Below are positions 44,301 to 50,472 of a stretch of DNA of 64,000 nucleotides, one piece after another. Source of the DNA: Oscillospiraceae bacterium (GTDB taxonomy: Bacteria > Bacillota > Clostridia > Oscillospirales > Acutalibacteraceae); contig SVOY01000014.1 of assembly GCA_015066105.1 (NCBI GenBank), positions 1-64,000 on the forward strand, given 5' to 3'. A model generated the notes under the pieces. It saw only the letters and a program-made list of their open reading frames with translations, had not been told where the DNA came from and searched no databases. Position numbers and translations under genes: made by a program. Each line of letters begins with the position of its first letter. Positions within the stretch are counted from its first letter, which is position 1.

Positions 44301-44834
44301 CTCATCGATATCGATGAAGTTGTTTATAACGCCCATATCGTAGCCGCCCTTGGCAATACCGCTGACAACCTTGCTGTTGTCACCTGCAAAGCCGATAATG
44401 CCGTTAAGAATGGCGATGTCGTCGCCGGTGCGTGTCATACCTGTCTGCCAGTTTTTAAGGTTGATGTCCTCGCCGAGCTGACCGAGAGCTGCTTTTATTG
44501 CTTTTGTTGTAAGATAGTCCAGAGGACTGTCGACCTCAAGAGCTCTTTTAAGCAGGTCAAGGGTACTGCATACACCGTTGATGCTTCTGAAGTCAATGTC
44601 TATTACGCCTTCAACAAGGGGGAAGTAAATACCCTCACCGTCGTTGAGGCTTGCGAGTAAAGTGTCAAGCTCGTCAAGCACAATCTTTGCGCTTTCCTTG
44701 TCGCTTACGGTTGTGGTTGCCTTATAGGTGGATGTAAATTTTTCATCCTCTGCGGCAAAGGCTGCAACAGAAAGACAGCTCATTGCCATAAGTATGCTGA
44801 GCATTACGCAAAGCACTCTCTGAAATGTTTTCAT
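41400..44834 (-). CDS. Secreted protein with five fibronectin type III domains
   Basis: 1144 residues with a signal peptide (1-28, SVAAFAAED). Residues about 30-640 form a mainly helical region I do not recognise, then a short Ig-like or MBG-like segment (about 640-715), then five FN3 domains (about 715-805, 805-895, 895-990, 990-1070, 1070-1140), each with the strand motif SWKKVTGASSYEV or similar and a basic GKWKKIG-type turn. Typical of adhesins and carbohydrate-binding surface proteins of gut Clostridia. No anchor motif is visible at the C-terminus. CGGAGG lies before the ATG. Function unknown. Confidence 0.82.
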   Translation of the reverse strand: MKTFQRVLCVMLSILMAMSCLSVAAFAAEDEKFTSTYKATTTVSDKESAKIVLDELDTLLASLNDGEGIYFPLVEGVIDIDFRSINGVCSTLDLLKRALEVDSPLDYLTTKAIKAALGQLGEDINLKNWQTGMTRTGDDIAILNGIIGFAGDNSKVVSGIAKGGYDMGVINNFIDIDELLGPGGISRMLKELLIGFVYDSGSKEFDSAYTKYENDMDTFIYTELLPSFTDDILPGLTVSTEATVDSLLINVYNICLEKYLKPELLKLNIDLKASDIPELKKLGEVINLKGSTYDFSGLTYSEDKTMKEQINTVIGNYIKNMVPGYNGWTAGGYDKFNTNIENVIKYVANESGIIADADSKTLEEIGVEIALIILKNGDFGAYEAGLEECSTLEEMATALLINTANEMEIGVSYTGKESYLVVSGDLFAAWAYDNFAFTDNSGKAYRPGGGKDIFEVANYFANYFLFNRGGAAALGLETTKSESIFTKLDKLADYFGETKSKGVSFDSKSFINSLVDCVFTLDIGALLDLIIVPILNNAGPVHAVEFIYKSVQYFLNNWAGKTLFPAYQNKAFTNALSKNSIGNMAEALLSTLASRKKGVVTLATFITAIVLKNETAEYTIEATMSALTATGKALTPKAAVKANGKTLTQNTDYIILADTATAPGTYNAKIKGIGLYSGEIERSFTVTMDKVKTLSYTSTKDTVKLTWGKVPYAKSYTVTSIDSGKKVTVTNTSYSATGLSAGKEYKFSVQAVGPDGKATAAKEITAYTVPAAVSSSKLKATPSVSSVKLSWSAVSGATHYKVEKYASGKWSTVSTVTGTSLTVSSLSGYTSYKFRVTALKKLPDGTYLAASPATVTAKTKLGTPSSLTATSTAKTITLTWKKVTNAEKYQIQQYTGGEWKTLGTTTSANYKITSKQISKIKAATKYKLAVRAMVKENGKWVYGERKEITKYTGLATPSSVKVSSSSVTTTSAKLSWKKVTGASSYEVYAYIGGKWKKMGSTKKTAMTVKELPAGKKTKLKVRAVAKLGGETVKSSFSSEVTALTLVSKVTSLKAAERKTTSIKLSWKKVTGATSYQVYRYTNGKWKKIGTTTKTTYTDSKSLEKGTEYKYKVRAVQKVSSKTTRYGAYSSVLKAKTTRIGTARF

Positions 44835-44853
44835 AAAACACTACCTCCGTTTC

Positions 44854-44872
44854 AACTGTCTTGTTAACAGTT
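44854..44872. promoter_or_regulatory. Possible operator of FN3 gene
   Basis: AACTGT CTTGTTA ACAGTT, an inverted repeat in the 5' untranslated region just after the promoter on the minus strand. No matching regulator is known. Confidence 0.3.
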
Positions 44873-44882
44873 AGTTAATATT

Positions 44883-44912
44883 ATAATACTATAACAAATC
44901 TATTTTAGTCAA
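44883..44912 (-). promoter_or_regulatory. Promoter of FN3 gene
   Basis: Minus strand TTGACT (44912-44907), 18-bp spacer, TATTAT (44888-44883). Confidence 0.65.
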
Positions 44913-45079
44913 TAAAAAATGCGATGTTTAATCAAAAAAATTAAAAAAATTTAAATAAAGCAAGCCGTTAAAAAATAAATGTCAGGCAGTTATAAAAAAT
45001 TCCCGTTTTGTTGTTGATTTTTTTCAGTTATCGGTGTATCCTATAATAGTATATTTATTTGAAGAAGGAAGGTAAAAAA

Positions 45080-45310
45080 ATGAAGAAAATCATTGAAGTG
45101 ACGGGTATGCACTGCGGACACTGCGAAAAGGCCGTTGAAGATGCCGTCAAGGCCATTGACGGTGTAAGCAAGGTTAAGGCAGACCGCGAGAAAAACGCTG
45201 TTACCGTTACAATGAAAAAAGACATTGACGAAAAGCTTTTTATTGAAGCTATTGAAAAAGAGGGCTTTACCCCCGGTGAAATTACCGTGAAAACGGGCAT
45301 TTTCGGTTAA
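45080..45310 (+). CDS. Heavy-metal-associated (CopZ-like) protein
   Basis: 76 residues, a single HMA domain. The metal-binding GMHCGHC motif lies at residues 9-15 and the ferredoxin-like beta-alpha-beta-beta-alpha-beta pattern fills the rest. Such proteins carry Cu(I) or another soft metal to a P-type ATPase or repressor; no such partner is adjacent. AAGGAAGG supports ATG 45080 rather than the upstream TTG 45059. It is 33 bp ahead of the GPH transporter gene and may be co-transcribed. Confidence 0.9.
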   Translation: MKKIIEVTGMHCGHCEKAVEDAVKAIDGVSKVKADREKNAVTVTMKKDIDEKLFIEAIEKEGFTPGEITVKTGIFG

Positions 45311-45343
45311 TAGCCTATAAAAATAAAAAAGGAGAGCATAAAA

Positions 45344-46876
45344 ATGGCAAAAGAAAAAGTCAAAAAGGAAAAGCCGGTTAATGACCATCCCAACAAAATC
45401 GGCATAAAGGAAGCCGCAGGCTATACCATTGCCGAAGCGGGCAATATGTTTAACCTTACCTACATTTCAAGCTATCTCAAGGTTTTCATGACCGACGTGC
45501 TTAAAATTGCTCCTGCAAAGGCGGGCCTTATGTTTATTCTCACCCGTCTCTGGGACTGCATCAATGACCCCATCTGGGGTGCATTGGTTGCAAAAAAGCC
45601 GCCCGTAAAGGAAGGTAAGTTCAGACCCTACCTCAAGTGGGTTTCCGTACCCCTCGGTCTGTCAACGCTTCTGTGCTTTATGCCCTATAATATGCTGACA
45701 AGCAATACAACCGTACTGCTTATCATCTCTTACATAACCTACATCTTCTACGGTATGATGTATACGGGTATGAACATCCCCTTCGGCTCACTTGCTTCGG
45801 TTATTACCGATGACCCCAACGGAAGAAATCTCCTTTCAACCTTCCGTTCAATCGGCTCGGGTATCGGCGGTGCCGTTGTTTCGCTGATTGCACCTATGGT
45901 GATTTATTCCGCAAAAACACAGCTTGACCCTGCTACGAATGAGCTTGTTGAGGTCATTGACCAGACAACGGGCAAGGTTGTTGAAATTGCCGACGGCACA
46001 AAGATGTGCATCTTCGGCGTGCTTATGGGCGTGCTTTCAATCATCTTCTATCTCTGGGGCTACAAGACAACCAAGGAAAGAGTTCCCTCAGAGGCAGACC
46101 CCCAGACAGATTTCAAGGCTACCTACGTAGGTCTTCTCAAATCACGTCCCTTTGTTACCGTTGCACTTGCAGGTGTTCTTATCAGCGGTCAGCTTCAGTT
46201 CAACTCCTTCAACGCATATCTTTACAAAAACTACTTTACCAACACAAGCCTTAGTATTCTCGGCACAATCTGTAACTATCTTCCCATGGTTTGCCTTGTG
46301 CTCTTTACTCCCAAGCTTTCGGCAAAGTACGGTAAAAAGGAGCTTTGCGGCAAGTTCTCCATAATCTCCGCCATCGCTTCCGTTGCACTTGCAATCTGTG
46401 CAAATAATCAGAGCATTATTGATAAGCTCAATCCCGAAACGGGTATTTTCCCCGCCTGGATGTTTATGGCCTGCCTTCTTCTCATCGGCTTCGGCTATAC
46501 CTTTGTAAGCCTTACCTGCTGGGCAGTTGTTATGGACGTTATCGATTACCAGGAATATAAAACGGGCATCCGTAACGAAAGCGCGGTTTATGCCGTGTAC
46601 ACCTTCTCACGCAAATTCGGTCAGACCCTTGCTGACGGCGCAGGTCTTTTCCTTCTTCAGTGGGCAAAGTATGACAGTGAGACCGCAGGCAACGGCTTCA
46701 TTACGGCAAATGACACAAGTAAAAAGATTATGTTCATCTGCACAATTATCCCTGCAGTTGTTTACACAGGTGTATGGCTTCTTATGCGCTTCGGCTATCC
46801 TCTTACCAAGGAAAGACTTGAGCCTATTTACGCCTTCATCCGTGAAAAGAGAGAGGCTGCAGAGCAGAGTGCCTGA
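45344..46876 (+). CDS. GPH family sugar:cation symporter (MFS)
   Basis: 510 residues, about 12 membrane segments. N-terminal AGNMFNLTYISSYL, then FILTRLWDCINDPIWGALV (the conserved Asp-rich helix of the melibiose-type carriers) and MDVIDYQEYKTGIRNES near residue 395 place it in the glycoside-pentoside-hexuronide:cation symporters. It imports an oligosaccharide, glucuronide or xyloside with Na+ or H+. A 45-residue insert between helices 5 and 6 (about 185-215) is acidic. AAGGAG precedes the ATG. Confidence 0.9.
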   Translation: MAKEKVKKEKPVNDHPNKIGIKEAAGYTIAEAGNMFNLTYISSYLKVFMTDVLKIAPAKAGLMFILTRLWDCINDPIWGALVAKKPPVKEGKFRPYLKWVSVPLGLSTLLCFMPYNMLTSNTTVLLIISYITYIFYGMMYTGMNIPFGSLASVITDDPNGRNLLSTFRSIGSGIGGAVVSLIAPMVIYSAKTQLDPATNELVEVIDQTTGKVVEIADGTKMCIFGVLMGVLSIIFYLWGYKTTKERVPSEADPQTDFKATYVGLLKSRPFVTVALAGVLISGQLQFNSFNAYLYKNYFTNTSLSILGTICNYLPMVCLVLFTPKLSAKYGKKELCGKFSIISAIASVALAICANNQSIIDKLNPETGIFPAWMFMACLLLIGFGYTFVSLTCWAVVMDVIDYQEYKTGIRNESAVYAVYTFSRKFGQTLADGAGLFLLQWAKYDSETAGNGFITANDTSKKIMFICTIIPAVVYTGVWLLMRFGYPLTKERLEPIYAFIREKREAAEQSA

Positions 46877-46912
46877 TTTAAGCAAACTGAAATCAACAGC
46901 CTATATAAAACC

Positions 46913-47212
46913 AACCACGTCCTTTCGCCGAGTGTTGATAAGAAAGTATTTCTTTAAAATGTGAACTTACGGCACAATAATGCGTTAAAACCCACCGATA
47001 CGCGACAGCGTTATCGATGGGTTTTGCCTTTTCTTGCACACGCAATTTCGCATTTTAAAGTGCTTCGCAGTTTCGCAGAAAAGCAAAATTGCTTGAATTG
47101 AAGCCAAAAACGTAGCAAGGCTGTCGCCTTGCGAGGCTTTTGGTAATAATAGAAGGAATTTTGTTCGAGAAACAAAAACTTTCTTACCAACGCTCGGCGT
47201 TCGGGCGTGGTT
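46913..47212. mobile_element. MITE-like element with 35-bp inverted ends
   Basis: The 35-bp ends 46913-46947 and 47178-47212 are inverse at 29 of 35 positions (AACCACG...GCCGAG...GTTG...TAAGAAAGT). The inside encodes no protein and holds hairpins at 46987-47025 and near 47118-47135 (GCAAGG/CCTTGC). No target-site duplication is obvious. It fills the space between two convergent genes, ending 7 bp from the peptidase stop codon. Confidence 0.75.
46987..47025. terminator. Hairpin inside MITE-like element
   Basis: AAAACCCA ... TGGGTTTT outer arms with a further CGATA/TATCG inner stem. Probable bidirectional terminator for the symporter and M23 genes. Confidence 0.65.
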
Positions 47213-47219
47213 ATTGATT

Positions 47220-47975
47220 TTATCCCAAGGTCTTAAGCGGGTCAGCGTCTGTGCCGTCCTTTATAATTTCAAAATGCAGGTGAGGGCCCGCATTGGCCTC
47301 GCAGGGCACGGTGTCAATAACACCTATGCTGTCGCCCTTTTCAAGGCTCTGACCTATGCCTACGCTGTCGCCCTGCTTAAGTCCGCAATACCTTGCGGTA
47401 AAGCTGCCGTAGTCAACCTCAACGGTGTAGCCGTAGGAGGAATCAACAAGCACCTTGCTTACTGTGCCCTTGCCTATTGAAACGGCTTCGTCGCCTTCAT
47501 TTACCGCAATGTCAATTCCCGGATGGGTACGCCAGTCGTTCATTGTTTCGGAGTAAAGGGGCACATCGGGGGAGTAGGCGCGTATTATTTCGCCGTCGTG
47601 GGGGCGGATGAAGGTCTGTGCCGCAACAACGGAAACTGCCGTTGACCCCTCTTCGGTATATTCGGGCTCTGCGGTGTCGTCTTCCTCTGAGGTTGCTTCG
47701 GCGGTTGTTGCTTTTTCTGTGGTCGGCTTTTTTGTTGTAATTTCATTTTTACCCGTTACGGTTGTCGGCTCTTCATCACGCGGGTCGCTTACGCCCGTCT
47801 GATTCTGATGCACCTGCTTGGTTGTGCTTACATCGGGCAGAACGCTTTCAAGTCTGTCAACGGTCTGCGAATAGACCACACCTATTGCAACGGCGGCAAG
47901 GCAAAGGCTGACAGCGGCCATGGTGTAGACGGTTTTTCCTTTTGAAAACTTTTCTTTGAAATTAAAGCTTTTCAT
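47220..47975 (-). CDS. Membrane-anchored M23 peptidase (SpoIIQ-like)
   Basis: 251 residues: short cytoplasmic start, one membrane helix (about 17-36), a Thr/Glu-rich linker (about 45-110) and an M23/LytM domain with HPGIDIA (HxxxD) and GPHLHFE zinc ligands. Size and layout match SpoIIQ, the forespore protein that joins SpoIIIAH in the channel around the forespore; unlike B. subtilis SpoIIQ, clostridial forms keep active zinc ligands, as here. A SigF-like promoter precedes it. Spacing GAAAGGA before ATG 47975 is good. A general cell-wall peptidase is the alternative. Confidence 0.72.
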   Translation of the reverse strand: MKSFNFKEKFSKGKTVYTMAAVSLCLAAVAIGVVYSQTVDRLESVLPDVSTTKQVHQNQTGVSDPRDEEPTTVTGKNEITTKKPTTEKATTAEATSEEDDTAEPEYTEEGSTAVSVVAAQTFIRPHDGEIIRAYSPDVPLYSETMNDWRTHPGIDIAVNEGDEAVSIGKGTVSKVLVDSSYGYTVEVDYGSFTARYCGLKQGDSVGIGQSLEKGDSIGVIDTVPCEANAGPHLHFEIIKDGTDADPLKTLG

Positions 47976-48006
47976 ACTATTGTCCTTTCAGAATTATTTT
48001 CACAAT

Positions 48007-48036
48007 AATTATTGTCAGCACTTTTTTTGCTTATGC
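48007..48036 (-). promoter_or_regulatory. SigF-like promoter of SpoIIQ-like gene
   Basis: Minus strand GCATA (48036-48032), 15-bp spacer, GACAATAATT (48016-48007), one base from the SigF/SigG -10 pattern GG-N2-A-N-A-M-T. It lies about 30 bp before the start codon. No SigA-like pair is apparent there. Confidence 0.5.
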
Positions 48037-48069
48037 AGTAAAAAATTTACAAAAAAAACTGAAAAATTG

Positions 48070-48083
48070 CGAACAAATGTTTG
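48070..48083. promoter_or_regulatory. LexA (SOS) box 1
   Basis: CGAACAAATGTTTG, matching the Gram-positive SOS box CGAAC-N4-GTTYG. It overlaps the lexA -35 element. Confidence 0.85.
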
Positions 48084-48109
48084 CAATTTTGATTTTTATG
48101 TGTTATAAT
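48081..48109 (+). promoter_or_regulatory. lexA promoter
   Basis: TTGCAA, 17-bp spacer, TATAAT. Confidence 0.8.
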
Positions 48110-48118
48110 AGCCTTGGT

Positions 48119-48132
48119 CGAACATTTGTATC
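48119..48132. promoter_or_regulatory. LexA (SOS) box 2, degenerate
   Basis: CGAACATTTGTATC: left half perfect, right half weak. Located at or just after the transcription start of lexA. Confidence 0.5.
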
Positions 48133-48152
48133 ATTCTGAAAGAGGTATAAAT

Positions 48153-48743
48153 ATGAATCAGTTAAGTGAAAATCAATTCCGCATACTTGAATTTCTTAAG
48201 GAACGCTCAGGCACGGGTATAGTCCCCTCTGTAAGAGAAATCTGTCAGGCGGTTGGGCTTAAGTCAACCTCCTCGGTGCAGGCAAATCTCAATGCCCTTG
48301 AGGAAAAGGGCTATATTGTTCGTGACCCGCTTCTGAAAAGGTCAATCCGCATTGTCGGTCAGGCTGAAAACATCCGTCACGTGCCCCTTCTGGGCGTTGT
48401 AACGGCAGGCTTGCCTATTCTTGCCGTTGAGCAGATTGAGTGCTATCTGCCCTTTACGGGCCCCGTTTCGGGCGATAAGGAGATGTTTGCCCTTCGCGTC
48501 AGAGGCGAAAGCATGCTCGGCGCAGGCATTTATGACGGCGACATTCTTTTTGCAGAGAAGACACCTATGGCAAGAAACGGCGACATTGTTGTTGCCCTTG
48601 TTGAGGACGAGGCAACGGTAAAGACCTTTTATAAAGAAAACGGTCATTTCCGCCTTCAGCCGGAAAACGATGCCTTTGAGCCGATTATTGTCAATGAGGT
48701 TATCATTCTCGGTAAGGTTGTTGCAATGATGCGCTATTTCTGA
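48153..48743 (+). CDS. lexA: LexA repressor
   Basis: 196 residues. Winged helix-turn-helix at the N-terminus (PSVREICQAVGLKSTSSVQANL in two parts), Ala-Gly self-cleavage site in VTAGLP (about residue 84), catalytic Ser in RGESMLG and catalytic Lys in ATVKTF (about 157). It represses DNA-repair genes until RecA-stimulated autocleavage. GAGGTA precedes ATG 48153; the longer frame from 48114 runs over SOS box 2 and is rejected. Two boxes in its own promoter indicate autoregulation. Confidence 0.95.
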   Translation: MNQLSENQFRILEFLKERSGTGIVPSVREICQAVGLKSTSSVQANLNALEEKGYIVRDPLLKRSIRIVGQAENIRHVPLLGVVTAGLPILAVEQIECYLPFTGPVSGDKEMFALRVRGESMLGAGIYDGDILFAEKTPMARNGDIVVALVEDEATVKTFYKENGHFRLQPENDAFEPIIVNEVIILGKVVAMMRYF

Positions 48744-48757
48744 TAAGGAAACGCAGT

Positions 48758-49075
48758 ATGACAGAGCTTCCTTTGAGTGTGAATGATTATGAAAAATCGG
48801 TGGCTTTGGTTAATTTACTTACAAGGATAAAAGATGATATTATTGCATTACCGTCGGTTACGGATGCTGTTTTCAGGCCAATAATCAACGGGTATGAGGT
48901 CACCTTTAAAGTGAAAGGCAATTCTGTTAAGCTTGAAATAAAAGTCAGCAAATACATTTTTGCAAGAAGTAGGTTTACCATACGGGTATCTGACAGTATG
49001 GGTTTAATAAAAAACTTTAAGACAGATAATGCCGACGAAGCCTGTAATGAAATAAAATCAATTCTTACACAATGA
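48758..49075 (+). CDS. Hypothetical protein downstream of lexA
   Basis: 105 residues with no family I recognise. It is predicted as a small alpha/beta protein with a beta-hairpin-rich centre (GYEVTFKVKGNSVKLEIKV in part) and a C-terminal helix. It starts 14 bp after lexA with AAGGAAA upstream, so it should share the SOS-controlled transcript. Codons are somewhat more AT-rich than lexA. It ends in a hairpin and an R1 repeat. Confidence 0.7.
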   Translation: MTELPLSVNDYEKSVALVNLLTRIKDDIIALPSVTDAVFRPIINGYEVTFKVKGNSVKLEIKVSKYIFARSRFTIRVSDSMGLIKNFKTDNADEACNEIKSILTQ

Positions 49076-49084
49076 AAAAAAGAG

Positions 49085-49125
49085 AGTGTTTAACGCTGCC
49101 TTATTGTATGGCAGTTAACGGCACT
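49085..49125 (+). terminator. Terminator of lexA operon
   Basis: AGTG...TTAAC.CTGCC / GGCAG.TTAAC...CACT stem followed by TTCTTTTT. Confidence 0.8.
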
Positions 49126-49138
49126 TTCTTTTTATTAT

Positions 49139-49190
49139 GCCCTCGCCGGGCGGGCACTGCTTTTTGAAAAAAAGTAATACAAAAACTTTT
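49139..49190 (-). repeat. Dispersed repeat R1, copy 5
   Basis: Minus-strand copy: TTACTTTTTTT with AAAAAGCAG, a diverged hairpin, then GCCCGCCCGGCGAGGGC. Lies in the leader of the choloylglycine hydrolase gene. Confidence 0.55.
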
Positions 49191-49260
49191 GATTATTACT
49201 GACATACTTCTGCTTCTTCGGTGGGTATACTCTTATTATAAATATAATGAGGTGATTTTA

Positions 49261-50208
49261 ATGTGTACCGCCATAAGCTATAAAACAAAAACGCACTATT
49301 TCGGCAGAAATCTTGATATGGATTGCTCCTTCGGTGAGGAGGTTGTTGTAATGCCCCGTAGTTTTCCGTTCACCTTTCGTCAGGGTGTAAAAATTGAAGA
49401 GCCCCTTGCCCTTATAGGAACGGCACTTGTAAAAGAGGGTGTGCCCCTTTTTTACGATGCCACAAACGAAAAGGGGCTTAGTATGGCAGGGCTTAACTTT
49501 GTGGGCAATGCTTATTTTCAGCCGCCCTCGGACGAGGGGATAAACATAGCACCCTTTGAGCTTATACCCTGGGTGCTGATGCAATGCGACAGTGTGACGG
49601 CCGCAAAAAAGCTGCTGAAAGAGACCGGGGTAGCTCACATTGACTTTTCAAGGGAGCTTCCCGTTGCACGGCTTCATTGGATGATAAGCGATGCGGGGGA
49701 GAGTCTTGTGCTTGAATGTACAAGAGAGGGTATGCAGCTTTATGATAATCCCGTGGGGGTGCTGACGAATAATCCGCCCTTTCCCGTGCAGCTTTTTTCT
49801 CTCAATAACTATATGTGCCTTTCAAATCAGCCGCCCGTAAATAATTTCAGCAAAAGCTTTGCCCTTAAGGAATACAGCCACGGAATGGGAGCAATAGGTC
49901 TGCCGGGAGATTCAAGCTCAATGTCAAGGTTTGTGCGTGCCGCCTTCAACAAAATGAACAGTGTTTATCAGAACAGTGAGCAGAAGCGTGTAAGTCAGTT
50001 TTTTCATATTCTTTCATCCGTCAGTCAGCTGAGAGGTGCCGTACAGCTCAAGGGCGGCAAGTATGAGTACACGGTTTACTCAAGCTGCTGCAACACCAAA
50101 AAGGGGATTTACTATTACACCACCTATGATAATTCAGCCGTGAGGTCGGTGAATATGCACGGGCAGGACCTTGACGGCAGTGAGCTTTACCGCTTTAAGA
50201 TGGAGTGA
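49261..50208 (+). CDS. Choloylglycine hydrolase family protein (bile salt hydrolase/penicillin acylase)
   Basis: 315 residues, Ntn-hydrolase. The mature nucleophile Cys2 follows the initiator Met (MCTAIS). Other expected active-site residues are present: GRNLDMD (Arg and Asp), LTNNPPF (Asn) and SRFVRAAF (Arg). Family members deconjugate bile salts or cleave penicillin V or acyl-homoserine lactones. Length matches bile salt hydrolases, and the clostridial setting makes bile salts plausible, but substrate class is not certain. GAGGTG before ATG 49261 sets the start. No signal peptide. Monocistronic. Confidence 0.87.
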   Translation: MCTAISYKTKTHYFGRNLDMDCSFGEEVVVMPRSFPFTFRQGVKIEEPLALIGTALVKEGVPLFYDATNEKGLSMAGLNFVGNAYFQPPSDEGINIAPFELIPWVLMQCDSVTAAKKLLKETGVAHIDFSRELPVARLHWMISDAGESLVLECTREGMQLYDNPVGVLTNNPPFPVQLFSLNNYMCLSNQPPVNNFSKSFALKEYSHGMGAIGLPGDSSSMSRFVRAAFNKMNSVYQNSEQKRVSQFFHILSSVSQLRGAVQLKGGKYEYTVYSSCCNTKKGIYYYTTYDNSAVRSVNMHGQDLDGSELYRFKME

Positions 50209-50224
50209 AAAAACAGCAAGCAAT

Positions 50225-50280
50225 AAAAGTTTTGGTCAAGCTTTTTCAAAAGCTTGTGGGGTACGGGGCAAAGCCCCGCA
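50225..50280 (+). repeat. Dispersed repeat R2, copy 3
   Basis: AAAAGTTTTGGTCAAGC, hairpin AAGCTTTTTCAAAAGCTT, then variable hairpin CGGGGC/GCCCCG with AAA loop. Confidence 0.65.
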
Positions 50281-50322
50281 TAAATAAAAAAACAAAGTGG
50301 TGCAAAAATGGCATAATAAAAG

Positions 50323-50348
50323 AACTGCAAAACACAGCTTTTGCAGTT
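50323..50348. terminator. Hairpin between choloylglycine hydrolase and ABC genes
   Basis: AACTGCAAAA / TTTTGCAGTT, 10-bp perfect stem, between convergent genes. Confidence 0.6.
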
Positions 50349-50359
50349 CCTTTATGCTT

Positions 50360-50421
50360 AAAGGGCTTCTACGGTTTGAATCCATAGAAGCCCTTTGTTT
50401 GTCCCGGTTTATGCGGTCTGC
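50360..50421 (-). repeat. Dispersed repeat R3, copy 3, with terminator
   Basis: Minus strand: box GCAGACCGCATAAAC (50421-50407) followed by AAAGGGCTTCTA / TAGAAGCCCTTT-type hairpin (50396-50360). A partial R1 relative follows at 50442-50475. Confidence 0.65.
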
Positions 50422-50472
50422 GATTTTTTATATTGCTTTTTGTGACCTCGCGGTCGGTCGTTGCTTTTGATT

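Noticed and set aside
46527-46964. 145-codon ORF overlapping the GPH symporter end
   Set aside because: Out-of-frame shadow that runs into the MITE-like element; no ribosome binding site.
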